NCBI GenBank assembly: GCA_964196195.1
Contig: CAXMSE010000106.1
Coordinates: 1-23,792, forward strand
DNA: 23,792 nt
Direction: 5' to 3'
Source: OFTM10 sp964196195
Lineage (GTDB): Bacteria > Actinomycetota > Acidimicrobiia > Acidimicrobiales > Aldehydirespiratoraceae
Every line of letters begins with the position of its first letter. Position 1 is the first letter of the stretch. The notes beneath the pieces are model-generated. The model made no database searches. It was not told the origin of the DNA and was given only the letters and a program-made list of their open reading frames with translations. The translations under genes and the position numbers were made by a program. Below are positions 14,890 through 22,151 of the stretch, piece by piece.

Positions 14890-17488
14890 CTTGCTCGGCT
14901 TCTGCTTCCAACTCGGCGTTCACCGTGATCCCGGATCCTTCGCCGACGATGCCCTCGCTGACCGCAGCGATGTTGCCGGCGGCCTTCACGTCGTCGATCA
15001 CCAGGTCGAGCAGGGCGAGCTGATCGGCTGAAGCAGTGAATGTGGCCGACACCACTGCGGTGCGCAGCTTTCGCTTGGCTTCGGACTTCTCGCGCCTCAC
15101 AACCGAGAGCGCCTCGGTGGCGACGTCGCTCGGGCCGGTGCCGATGCCGTCGGCAACGTCGCGGAGCTGTCTGGTGTCGGGCCACTCGGTGATGTGGATC
15201 GAACCGGTCTGCCACCAGCTCCACACCTCTTCGGTCACGAAGGGGAGGAATGGTGCGAACAGGCGATGAAGGGTAGACAGCGCCATTCGCAGCGCGTGAT
15301 GGGCCGAAGCGGCGCGGTCGGGACCGTATTCGCCATAGGAGCGGGCCTTGACGAGCTCCATGTGGTTATCGGTGAACCACCAGAAGAATTGTTCGGTACG
15401 TTCCAGCGCTCGGGCATAGTCGAATGCCTCGAATGCGGTGGTGGCGTCGTCGACGAGGTCGGCCAGGCGATCGAGCATCGACTGGTCGACCGCATCTGTG
15501 ACCAGGGCAGGATCGATATCGGTTCCGCCCTCGCCGAAGCCGAGAACGAACTTGGTGGCATTCAGGAGCTTGATCGACAGTCGTCGACCGATCTTCATCT
15601 GGCCTTCGTCGAAGGCGGTGTCGGTACCGGGACGACCCGATGAGGCCCAGTAGCGGACGGCGTCGGATCCGTACTGCTCGAGTAGGGCCGTGGGTACCAC
15701 CACGTTTCCCTTCGACTTCGACATCTTCTTGCGGTCGGGGTCGAGGATCCAGCCCGACAGCGCGGCGTTGCGCCAGGGCACCGAATCGGCATCGAAATGA
15801 GCCCGCACCACCGTGGAGAACAGCCAAGTGCGAATGATGTCGTGGGCCTGAGGCCGCATATCCATCGGGAAGGTGGCCGCGTAGAGGGCTGGGTCGGTGC
15901 GCCAGCCACATGCGATCTGGGGGCTGAGCGACGAGGTGGCCCACGTATCCATGATGTCGGGCTCGCCCATGAACCCTCCGGGTTGGCCGCGTTGGCTTTC
16001 GTTGTAGCCGGCGGGGGCGTCGGTGGACGGGTCCATCGGCAGCTGATCCTCGATGGGAGTGAGAGGACTCTCCCATATCGGCTCGCCGGCTGGGTCGAGC
16101 CGATACCACAGTGGGATCGGGACGCCGAAGAAGCGTTGGCGAGAGATCAGCCAGTCGCCGTTGAGCCCCTCGATCCACGACGCGAACCGGGACTGCATAT
16201 AGCTGGGTATCCAGTTGATCTCATCGCCGCGAGCCACCAGGGCCTCGCGGAGCTCAGCATCGCGTCCGCCGTTGCGGATGTACCACTGGCGGCTGCTCAC
16301 GATCTCGAGCGGCTTGTCGCCCTTCTCGAAGAACTTCACCGGATGGGTGATCTTGCGGGGCCCGCCCTCGGTCTCGTCGGCCTCGACGAAGATCTTGATG
16401 ATCTCTTCTTGGGCCTGGGCGACCTTCTTACCGGCGAGCCGCTGGTAGGCCTCGGCGCTGGGACCGTCGACGATCCACTCCGGTGTGTCGGATGCGAAGC
16501 GGCCATCACGGCCGATCACGGTGCGAACGGGCAGGTCGAGCTCGCGCCACCAGGTGACGTCGGTGGTGTCGCCGAAGGTGCAGATCATGGCGATGCCGGT
16601 GCCCTTCTCGGGGTCGGCGAGGTGGTGGGGGAGCACCGGCACCTCAACCCCGAACACGGGCGAGACGACGGTGGCGCCATCGAAAAGGGGTTGGTAACGC
16701 TCGTCGTCGGGATGGGCTACGAGGGCCACGCACGAAGGGACGAGCTCAGGACGGGTGGTGTCGATCCAGATCGCATCGCCGCCGTTGGGCCGGGAGAACT
16801 TCAGCTTGTGGTAAGCGCTGGGGAGTTCCCTGTCTTCCAGCTCGGCCTGGGCGACCGCAGTCTGGAAGGTGACGTCCCACAGCGACGGCGCTTCGACCTG
16901 GTAGGCCCGCCCATCGGTGAGGTTGTCGAGGAAGGCGAGCTGGCTGATTCGGCGGGAGTGATCGTTGATCGTCTCGTAGGTGCGAGACCAGTCGACCGAT
17001 AGACCCAGCCGGCGAAACAGGCCCTCGAATGCCTTTTCGTCCTCGACTGCGAGCTCGTGGCATAGCTCGATGAAGTTGGGGCGGCTGATGGAGATCTCAC
17101 GCCGTTGCTTGATCGCCTTCGGATCGCCGGCATCTTCGGGAGCTGAGAACCCGGAGTCGTAGGGGAGCGATGGGTCACAGCGAACACCGAAATAGTTCTG
17201 AACCCGCCGTTCGGTGGGCAGACCATTGTCGTCCCACCCCATCGGGTAGAAGACCTCTTTGCCGGCCATGCGCTGATAGCGGGCGATGAGGTCGGTGTGG
17301 GTGTAGGAGAAGACGTGACCGACGTGGAGCGAGCCGCTCACTGTGGGCGGTGGGGTGTCGATCGAGAAGACCTCATCGCGGCTCTTCGACGGATCGAAGC
17401 GATAGATGGCGTCGGTTTCCCATGCCGCGTCCCAGCGCTCCTCAAGGCCGGTTAGATCGGGCTTGTCGGGAATGCGGGACGCGTTCAT
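14882..17488 (-). CDS. valS: Valyl-tRNA synthetase, archaeal-like type
   Basis: The 868-residue class I synthetase charges tRNA(Val). The HIGH-type motif is HVGH (55-58, in PPPTVSGSLHVGH) and KMSKS is at 588-592. The sequence after HVGH reads YPMGWDDNGLPTERRVQNYFG instead of the GTDHAGIATQ of most bacterial ValS, which points to the type shared with archaea, Rickettsia and some actinobacteria. The C terminus (KRKLRTAVVSATF to about 868) lacks the usual long coiled-coil arm. ATG 17488 gives MNASRIPDKPDLTGLEERW; the open frame extends about 100 codons further without family similarity and over the divergent HD gene. There is no Shine-Dalgarno sequence; TAGCCT lies 10 nt upstream. Confidence 0.96.
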   Translation of the reverse strand: MNASRIPDKPDLTGLEERWDAAWETDAIYRFDPSKSRDEVFSIDTPPPTVSGSLHVGHVFSYTHTDLIARYQRMAGKEVFYPMGWDDNGLPTERRVQNYFGVRCDPSLPYDSGFSAPEDAGDPKAIKQRREISISRPNFIELCHELAVEDEKAFEGLFRRLGLSVDWSRTYETINDHSRRISQLAFLDNLTDGRAYQVEAPSLWDVTFQTAVAQAELEDRELPSAYHKLKFSRPNGGDAIWIDTTRPELVPSCVALVAHPDDERYQPLFDGATVVSPVFGVEVPVLPHHLADPEKGTGIAMICTFGDTTDVTWWRELDLPVRTVIGRDGRFASDTPEWIVDGPSAEAYQRLAGKKVAQAQEEIIKIFVEADETEGGPRKITHPVKFFEKGDKPLEIVSSRQWYIRNGGRDAELREALVARGDEINWIPSYMQSRFASWIEGLNGDWLISRQRFFGVPIPLWYRLDPAGEPIWESPLTPIEDQLPMDPSTDAPAGYNESQRGQPGGFMGEPDIMDTWATSSLSPQIACGWRTDPALYAATFPMDMRPQAHDIIRTWLFSTVVRAHFDADSVPWRNAALSGWILDPDRKKMSKSKGNVVVPTALLEQYGSDAVRYWASSGRPGTDTAFDEGQMKIGRRLSIKLLNATKFVLGFGEGGTDIDPALVTDAVDQSMLDRLADLVDDATTAFEAFDYARALERTEQFFWWFTDNHMELVKARSYGEYGPDRAASAHHALRMALSTLHRLFAPFLPFVTEEVWSWWQTGSIHITEWPDTRQLRDVADGIGTGPSDVATEALSVVRREKSEAKRKLRTAVVSATFTASADQLALLDLVIDDVKAAGNIAAVSEGIVGEGSGITVNAELEAEAEQDG

Positions 17489-17580
17489 ATGCGCGACGAG
17501 GCTACCGGCGCCCGAACTGACCCGGCCGGGACCAGGGGCATACTCGCGGCGACATTTATCGATCGCTGCAGAGGAAGCTG

Positions 17581-18125
17581 ATGAACGAGGACCAAGCCCG
17601 GCCAACCCACGAAACCGCCGGCGCGCTCTTCTCTCAGTACGGAGAACAGTTCGGGCGAGATCTGGGGCCCTACCGCAATCATGTGCACCGGGTGCTCGCC
17701 CTGATCGCCTCCAAGAGGACATTCCCGCCGAACTGGTTCGGCCCCTCGGCGTGGCTGCTGTTTTCCACGATGCCGCCATCTGGCTCGATGACACCTGGGA
17801 CTATCTCCAGCCTTCGGTGGACCGGGCCCTGGAGGAGTTGACTCCGGATGAGGAAGAGCACGCACCGCTCGTGACTGCTCTCATCAACGAACACCATCGG
17901 GTGCGCAAAGCGCGCCACGAGCATCCCCTTGTGGAGGCATTCCGGCGGGCCGACATGACCGATGTGTACTTCGGGCTGCCCAAGTCTCCCGGCGTTCCCA
18001 GAAAGACCTATCGCTCCATCGTGAGCGAGTACCCCGCCACGCGGTTCCGCCGCGTTCTGGCGCGTGCCTTCCTGCGCGGGCTTCGTGAGAACCCGCTCCG
18101 CCCGATGCCGATGGTCAAGTTTTGA
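17581..18125 (+). pseudogene. HD-domain (phosphohydrolase-like) protein, interrupted by a 1-nt frameshift
   Basis: From ATG 17581 (ribosome-binding site GAGGAA), the frame reads YGEQFGRDLGPYRNHVHRVLALIASKR and then loses similarity. In another frame DIPAELVRPLGVAAVFHDAAIW, then LDDTWDYLQPS, continues to 18125. Adding one G at 17717-17718 (AGGAC to AGGGAC) restores a 181-residue protein with HD-fold metal ligands: His34, His63-Asp64, His105/His106 and Asp125. This resembles a family of small uncharacterised HD proteins with FHD...IW...DYL. Everything else is intact, so a sequencing or assembly deletion in a G-run is as likely as a real mutation. It is divergent from valS and converges on azlD with a 6-nt gap. 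Confidence 0.75.
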
Positions 18126-18131
18126 GCGTGG

Positions 18132-18437
18132 TCACGGGCCTATGGCCCACACGATCGACATCCCGACCGTGAGGCAGAGGGCCACGTTCTTGGTTCGCCA
18201 TGCGACCAGTGCTGCTGCCAGCCCCGCGATGTGCCATTCGTCGAGGCCCCTGAGTTGGTCGCCTTCGAGCAGGAGGCTCGAGGCGGCGATGGATGCCAGT
18301 ACCGCGGGCGGGATCATCGACAGGACCAACTCCACACGCGGTGGTATCGACTGGAGCCGTCCACCGAAGGCGATGAACGACAACCGGATCAGGTAGGTGC
18401 CGAGTCCGACGAGGAGGATCTGGGTGAGGGGACTCAT
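18132..18437 (-). CDS. azlD: AzlD family branched-chain amino-acid exporter subunit
   Basis: The 101-residue hydrophobic protein reads MSPLTQILLVGLGTYLIRLSFIAFGG with later hydrophobic stretches around VELVLSMIPPAVLASIAASSLLL, WHIAGLAAALVAWRT and NVALCLTVGMSIVWAI. This is the usual AzlD layout of about four membrane segments, with the family's TYLIR-like N terminus. It overlaps azlC by 4 bp (ATGA). In Bacillus subtilis and Corynebacterium (BrnFE) this small subunit works with AzlC/BrnF to export branched-chain amino acids or related compounds. The substrate here is untested. Confidence 0.88.
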   Translation of the reverse strand: MSPLTQILLVGLGTYLIRLSFIAFGGRLQSIPPRVELVLSMIPPAVLASIAASSLLLEGDQLRGLDEWHIAGLAAALVAWRTKNVALCLTVGMSIVWAIGP

Positions 18438-19108
18438 TTTTCCGGCACCGGTGCGGGCGCAGCGAGGACTCCGGCGGCGATACCACTGAATGCCCCGGCG
18501 ATGATGTTGAGGCCGTTGGGTAGGAAGCTTCCGGTGACAGCCACCGCGCCGCCGACCACGGCGGCCACGAGCATGGACCGGTTCTTGATCGACGGTACGA
18601 GCAGGGCGATGAACGTTGCCGGTACTGCGAATCCCAGCTGCCACCCTTCGCTGATCTCGCCCCCCACCAGCACTCCGATGGTGGTGCCGATCAAAAAGGG
18701 CGACACGAAGAGCCAGGCGGAGCCGATGAAGAACCAGAGACGGTAGAACGGATCGCGTTGGGTCTCGAACTCCATGAGCGAGGTCATGGTGGTCTGATCG
18801 GTGAGGAGGTGGGTGAGCGGGAACCGCCATCGCTTCGGGAATTCAGCGAACGACGAGGCGATCGTGGCTGAGTAGAGCGCGAAGCGCAGGTTGATGATCA
18901 GTGCCGTACTTACCGCCACCGCCCACGAGGCCTCTTCCCCGATGAGTTCGACCAGCGCGATCTGGGCTGCTCCCCCCATGATCAGCAGCGTGCCGAGGAT
19001 CGCATCGAAGCCACTGATGCCGTTCTCGGCCGCGGTGACGCCGTAGATCAAGCCGAAAGGGCCGGCGATGATCGTGAGCGGGAAGATTCGGCGAGCGCCG
19101 GTCGCCAT
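18434..19108 (-). CDS. azlC: AzlC family branched-chain amino-acid exporter subunit
   Basis: The 224-residue membrane protein has AzlC family hallmarks: IFPLTIIAGPFGLIYGVTAAENGIS near the start, GGAAQIALVELIG, NLRFALYSATIA, and THLLTDQTTMTS before the C-terminal membrane segments. It is the large subunit paired with AzlD, whose ATG overlaps its stop. The start is uncertain: ATG 19108 gives MATGARRIFPL, while GTG 19135 adds nine residues. Neither has a clear ribosome-binding site, and the frame stays open through two hairpins further upstream, which I regard as untranslated. Confidence 0.88.
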   Translation of the reverse strand: MATGARRIFPLTIIAGPFGLIYGVTAAENGISGFDAILGTLLIMGGAAQIALVELIGEEASWAVAVSTALIINLRFALYSATIASSFAEFPKRWRFPLTHLLTDQTTMTSLMEFETQRDPFYRLWFFIGSAWLFVSPFLIGTTIGVLVGGEISEGWQLGFAVPATFIALLVPSIKNRSMLVAAVVGGAVAVTGSFLPNGLNIIAGAFSGIAAGVLAAPAPVPEK

Positions 19109-19135
19109 GGCGGCTCGACGGGTGGGCGTGGGCAC

Positions 19136-19174
19136 GGGTCGGAGTCTGGCAGCAAGGCCACCAGACTCCGACCC
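19136..19174 (-). repeat. Hairpin 2 (14-bp perfect stem) in front of azlC
   Basis: GGGTCGGAGTCTGG (19136-19149) and CCAGACTCCGACCC (19161-19174) are perfect inverted copies with an 11-nt loop. On the minus strand this hairpin lies 27 nt before the azlC ATG and directly abuts the alternative GTG at 19135. No U-run follows. It could be an untranslated-leader structure of azlCD or part of a double terminator for the upstream GGDEF gene. Confidence 0.7.
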
Positions 19175-19181
19175 ATTCGTC

Positions 19182-19230
19182 GTTCTGGTAGAGCCGGGGT
19201 TCGGTTTTCGAGCCCCGGCTCTACCAGAAC
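19182..19230 (-). terminator. Hairpin 1 (18-bp perfect stem) after the GGDEF gene
   Basis: GTTCTGGTAGAGCCGGGG (19182-19199) is perfectly complementary to 19213-19230. The inner bases add a G-U pair and three more pairs, leaving a 5-nt loop. It begins 17 nt after the GGDEF stop codon. There is no U-tract, so a U-less terminator, RNA-stabilising hairpin or leader element is possible. The strength of the stem makes chance unlikely. Confidence 0.6.
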
Positions 19231-19247
19231 AGATCACGAATCTGAGA

Positions 19248-20489
19248 TCACCGCTTCATCCTTGTGGGCCGGGCGACGACCACTCGATTTCCACCCTCGC
19301 TTTTGGCGTGGTCGAGAGCGCCAGCGGCATGCTGGAGGATCTCCTCGATCGATCCACCGGCAGCCGATCCGATCACCCCGATCGAGAGGGTGAACGGTGT
19401 GCCGTCGCCGGTCGAGTGCTCGAGGACGAGCTCCTCACGGAGTCGTTCGAATGCTCGGGTGGCGTGGTCGGGCTGAGTGCGGGGCAGGATGAAGAGGAAC
19501 TCATCGCCACCGATGCGCCCCACCGCATCCTCTGGTCTCACGGTGCGACGGGCGACCAGGGCAAGGGTCTTTAGCGCGGAGTCACCCGCATCGTGGCCAT
19601 GGGTTTCGTTGAGGTGACCGAAGTGGTCGATGTCGGCGACGGCGACGCTGAACGGCTGCCGTTCCCTCAACATGTGAAGAACGCGCTCCTGCATTGCTCC
19701 GCGGTCGGGAAGACCGGTGAGGCGGTCGATTTCATCGGCACGCGAGCCTCCGACAACGGTGCGTAGCACGGCAATCCGAGCAGCGATGACACCGACGACG
19801 TCCTCCAGATAGGTGATCTCGTTCTGGGTCGTCTGTTGCCCCTCGGGCGCAAGTCGGTAGAGCACACCGAGGAGACGGCCGGTGGCGTTGAGCGGAACGG
19901 CCACCGCCGACATCGGGTTGGTCAGCCGTGACTTGAGGTGGCTGCACACGTCGAGGCGGTCGGTCGTGTCGTAGACGAGCGTGGCGTTGGTGCGGGCAGC
20001 GAGTGCGTCCCACGGCGAAGTCCGCTCGGGGATCTTGACGTCGTGGTCTCCCGTTGCCACCGCGAGGGTGAGGACCGGGTCGGTCACGTCGATGAGGTGG
20101 AGTTCGAGAGGCACCCCTCTGAACCGGGTGCTGAACGAGGTGCGGATGAGTTCGATGGCATCGGCTTCGGTGGCAGCCTGGTCGAGGCCGCGGTCGAGTT
20201 CGCGCAGGACGGCACGTTGCTCTCGTTCGCGGGCGAGGTCCCGCTCGGTCTGGCTGAGCTTCTCGACGGTGGTGAGGTTGGCTCGCTGGAGTGGGATCGT
20301 CCCGAATCGATGGGCGAGCAGGGGCGCGGCGAGGGCTGCCATCAGGGTTGGTGCGGCGATCACCGCGATGTCGGTCCACTCATCGGTGACGAGCGTGGCA
20401 GAGGCCGCGGCGGTGCCGACCAACAGCGCGGCCAACACGGCAATCACGATGTGGCGACTTCGGGAGCGCGGCTCACCTGAGGAGGACAT
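19248..20489 (-). CDS. Membrane-bound GGDEF-domain diguanylate cyclase
   Basis: The 413-residue protein has two N-terminal membrane segments (about 13-34 and 39-59), a short charged helical linker (about 75-105), a GAF-like sensory region (about 105-270) and a GGDEF domain (about 290-413). The active-site GGDEF is intact (327-331), and Arg318-x-x-Asp321 at the correct distance upstream is a product-inhibition I-site, so it should synthesise cyclic di-GMP under feedback control. LTGLPDRGAMQERV and ADIDHFGHLNETHGHDAGD are family-typical. ATG 20489 has AGGA upstream. No EAL domain is present. It is divergent from the acyl-CoA dehydrogenase. Confidence 0.92.
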   Translation of the reverse strand: MSSSGEPRSRSRHIVIAVLAALLVGTAAASATLVTDEWTDIAVIAAPTLMAALAAPLLAHRFGTIPLQRANLTTVEKLSQTERDLAREREQRAVLRELDRGLDQAATEADAIELIRTSFSTRFRGVPLELHLIDVTDPVLTLAVATGDHDVKIPERTSPWDALAARTNATLVYDTTDRLDVCSHLKSRLTNPMSAVAVPLNATGRLLGVLYRLAPEGQQTTQNEITYLEDVVGVIAARIAVLRTVVGGSRADEIDRLTGLPDRGAMQERVLHMLRERQPFSVAVADIDHFGHLNETHGHDAGDSALKTLALVARRTVRPEDAVGRIGGDEFLFILPRTQPDHATRAFERLREELVLEHSTGDGTPFTLSIGVIGSAAGGSIEEILQHAAGALDHAKSEGGNRVVVARPTRMKR

Positions 20490-20550
20490 TGCCGTTCCTA
20501 TCGAACGAAACCCCCTCGGAATTGAGGCTCGAGGGCGTGATCCCTCACGG

Positions 20551-20579
20551 TTGTGGAAGATTCTGCCGATGGATACGTT
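20551..20579 (+). promoter_or_regulatory. Predicted promoter of the acyl-CoA dehydrogenase gene
   Basis: TTGTGG (20551-20556), a 17-bp spacer and TACGTT (20574-20579), about 37 nt before the ATG at 20617. The pattern is sigma70-like; start-site position is inferred. Confidence 0.4.
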
Positions 20580-20616
20580 TACGGTTGTTACCGACCAGTA
20601 ACCAACGGAGGCAGCT

Positions 20617-21831
20617 ATGCCTGAGTTCTCCATGGAGCTCAATGAAGATCAGCACCAGCTGAAGAAGTGGATTCACGAGTTCGCCGTCGACGTGATCCGC
20701 CCTGCCGCCGAGGAGTGGGACGAGCGTGAGGAGTTCCCATATCCCATCGTGGAGCAGGCCGCTGAGATCGGCCTCTACGGCTGGGAGTTCATGGCCGAGG
20801 CCATGATGAACGACCCCACCGGACTGACCATGCCGGTCGCCATCGAGGAGCTGTTCTGGGGCGACGCCGGTATCGGCCTGGCCATCATGGGCACCGGTCT
20901 CGCGGCCGCCGGGATTGCCTCATCGGGTACCCCCGAGCAGATGATGGAGTGGGTACCCCAGTGCTACGGAACCGCCGAGAAGCTGGCGCTGGGCGCGTTC
21001 GCGGCTTCCGAGCCCGATGCCGGGTCGGACGTCAACGGCTACCGCACCCGTGCCGTCTACGACGAGGCCACCGACGAGTGGGTCCTCAATGGCACCAAGG
21101 CATGGATCACCAATGGTGGAATCGCCGATATCCACGTGGTGGTGGGAGTGGTCGACGCCGAGCTCGGGTCGAAGGGCCACGCCAGCTTCATCGTGCCTCC
21201 CGGCACCAAGGGCCTGTCGATGGGGCAGAAGTACAAGAAGCATGGCATCCGGGCCTCACACACTGCAGAAGTCGTACTCGACGACGCCCGCATCCCCGGC
21301 CATTGCCTGCTCGGTGGCAAGGAGAAGCTCGACGAGCGCCTGGCCCGGGTCAGGGAAGGCAAGAAGGGCAACTCCCAGGCCGCGATGCAGACCTTCGAGG
21401 CCACCCGGCCGGCGGTTGCGGCTCAGGCAATCGGCGTCGCCCGCGCTGCCTACGAGTATTCGCTCGACTACGCCAAGGAACGCCAGGCGTTCGGTCGGGC
21501 GATCATCATGAACCAGTCGATTGCTTTCATGCTGGCCGACATGGCCACTGAGATCGATGCCGCCCGCCTCCTCACCTGGCGGGCCGCCTGGATGGGCAAG
21601 AACGGCAAGTTCAAAAACGCCGAAGGCTCTATGGCCAAGCTGAAGGCCGGCCGCGTCGCGGTGTGGTCGACCGAACGCGCAATCCAGATCCTCGGCGGCT
21701 ATGGATTCTCCCGCGAATATCCGGTCGAGCGCTGGCACCGCGATGCCAAGATCTACGACATCTTCGAAGGCACCGAGCAGATCCAGCAGCTGGTGATCTC
21801 TCGGGCCATCTCAGGCCTGCGGATCGAGTAG
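20617..21831 (+). CDS. Acyl-CoA dehydrogenase
   Basis: The 404-residue FAD enzyme catalyses alpha,beta-dehydrogenation of an acyl-CoA. It carries FAASEPDAGSDV (FAD/substrate signature 1), WVLNGTKAWITNGG, the C-terminal signature QILGGYGFSREYPVERWHRDAKIYDIFEGT, and the catalytic base Glu384 in the DIFEGTEQIQ motif, the position used in short- and medium-chain enzymes. A Lys/Arg-rich insertion (GGKEKLDERLARVREGKKGNSQ, about 229-250) sits before the C-terminal helical domain. The ribosome-binding site is GGAGG (20606-20610). It stands alone, with no electron-transfer flavoprotein or thiolase beside it; chain-length preference cannot be told. Confidence 0.93.
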   Translation: MPEFSMELNEDQHQLKKWIHEFAVDVIRPAAEEWDEREEFPYPIVEQAAEIGLYGWEFMAEAMMNDPTGLTMPVAIEELFWGDAGIGLAIMGTGLAAAGIASSGTPEQMMEWVPQCYGTAEKLALGAFAASEPDAGSDVNGYRTRAVYDEATDEWVLNGTKAWITNGGIADIHVVVGVVDAELGSKGHASFIVPPGTKGLSMGQKYKKHGIRASHTAEVVLDDARIPGHCLLGGKEKLDERLARVREGKKGNSQAAMQTFEATRPAVAAQAIGVARAAYEYSLDYAKERQAFGRAIIMNQSIAFMLADMATEIDAARLLTWRAAWMGKNGKFKNAEGSMAKLKAGRVAVWSTERAIQILGGYGFSREYPVERWHRDAKIYDIFEGTEQIQQLVISRAISGLRIE

Positions 21832-21989
21832 TTGACCTGCACCTTTGTTTCTGCTGAGCGTTCAAGGCTTGAGGCTCGCATGGAATCTTTCGCGGCGATC
21901 AGCTCTGATCCATCCCTACTTTCTGAGAATGTCCCGGACCAACGTGGGCTCTGCCGTCTAGCGTCTCGCCCGAGCCCGGTGCAAGACCA

Positions 21990-22049
21990 TTATTCGCTAG
22001 TTTCTTCGGATCATCCTCGTTAAGTGCCAGTTGCTTCGTCAATCCCGGA
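21990..22049 (+). repeat. 60-bp repeat copy 1 (two 30-bp units)
   Basis: Two 30-bp units, 21990-22019 and 22020-22049. Both start TTA and carry a CTAGTTTCTTCGG-type core at the same offset; in the second unit the core is degenerate (CCAGTTGCTTCGT). The first 20 bp are identical to the second 60-bp copy, and most later positions agree. Confidence 0.85.
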
Positions 22050-22084
22050 CTTATCAGGCTATAGCGGAGTGCACCATCTCAAGG

Positions 22085-22144
22085 TTATTCGCTAGTTTCT
22101 TCGGGTCGTCCTTATTAAGTGCTAGTTTCTTCGGTGAGTCCGGA
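22085..22144 (+). repeat. 60-bp repeat copy 2 (two 30-bp units) abutting the Fic-gene ribosome-binding site
   Basis: Units 22085-22114 and 22115-22144 both carry an exact CTAGTTTCTTCGG core, 30 bp apart. The copy ends in CGGA, which runs directly into GGAACAA and the ATG at 22152, so the last unit overlaps the probable Shine-Dalgarno sequence. That position suits binding by a repressor, possibly the N-terminal domain of the protein itself (inference). Confidence 0.85.
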
Positions 22145-22151
22145 GGAACAA

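Larger units (their letters stand above)
21832..22151. other. Gene-free, AT-richer intergenic stretch with repeats
   Basis: This 320-bp gap separates the core gene set from the Fic-domain gene. It is visibly less GC-rich than its flanks. Its first 158 bp hold no convincing gene: a TTG-initiated open frame (21832-22023) has no ribosome-binding site and no recognisable similarity. The remainder consists of two 60-bp repeat copies separated by 35 bp, listed separately. Confidence 0.7.

Noticed and set aside
19182..19230. tRNA gene
   Set aside because: GGTAGAGC and GGGGTTCG resemble D-arm and T-arm pieces, but the segment is 49 nt, forms one continuous hairpin and has no anticodon arm or acceptor stem.
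21832..22023. Small protein-coding gene starting with TTG
   Set aside because: No ribosome-binding site or similarity, and its end lies inside the repeat copies.
21990..22144. CRISPR array
   Set aside because: The 30-bp units are directly adjacent within each pair and not separated by unique spacers of regular length, and no cas gene is present.
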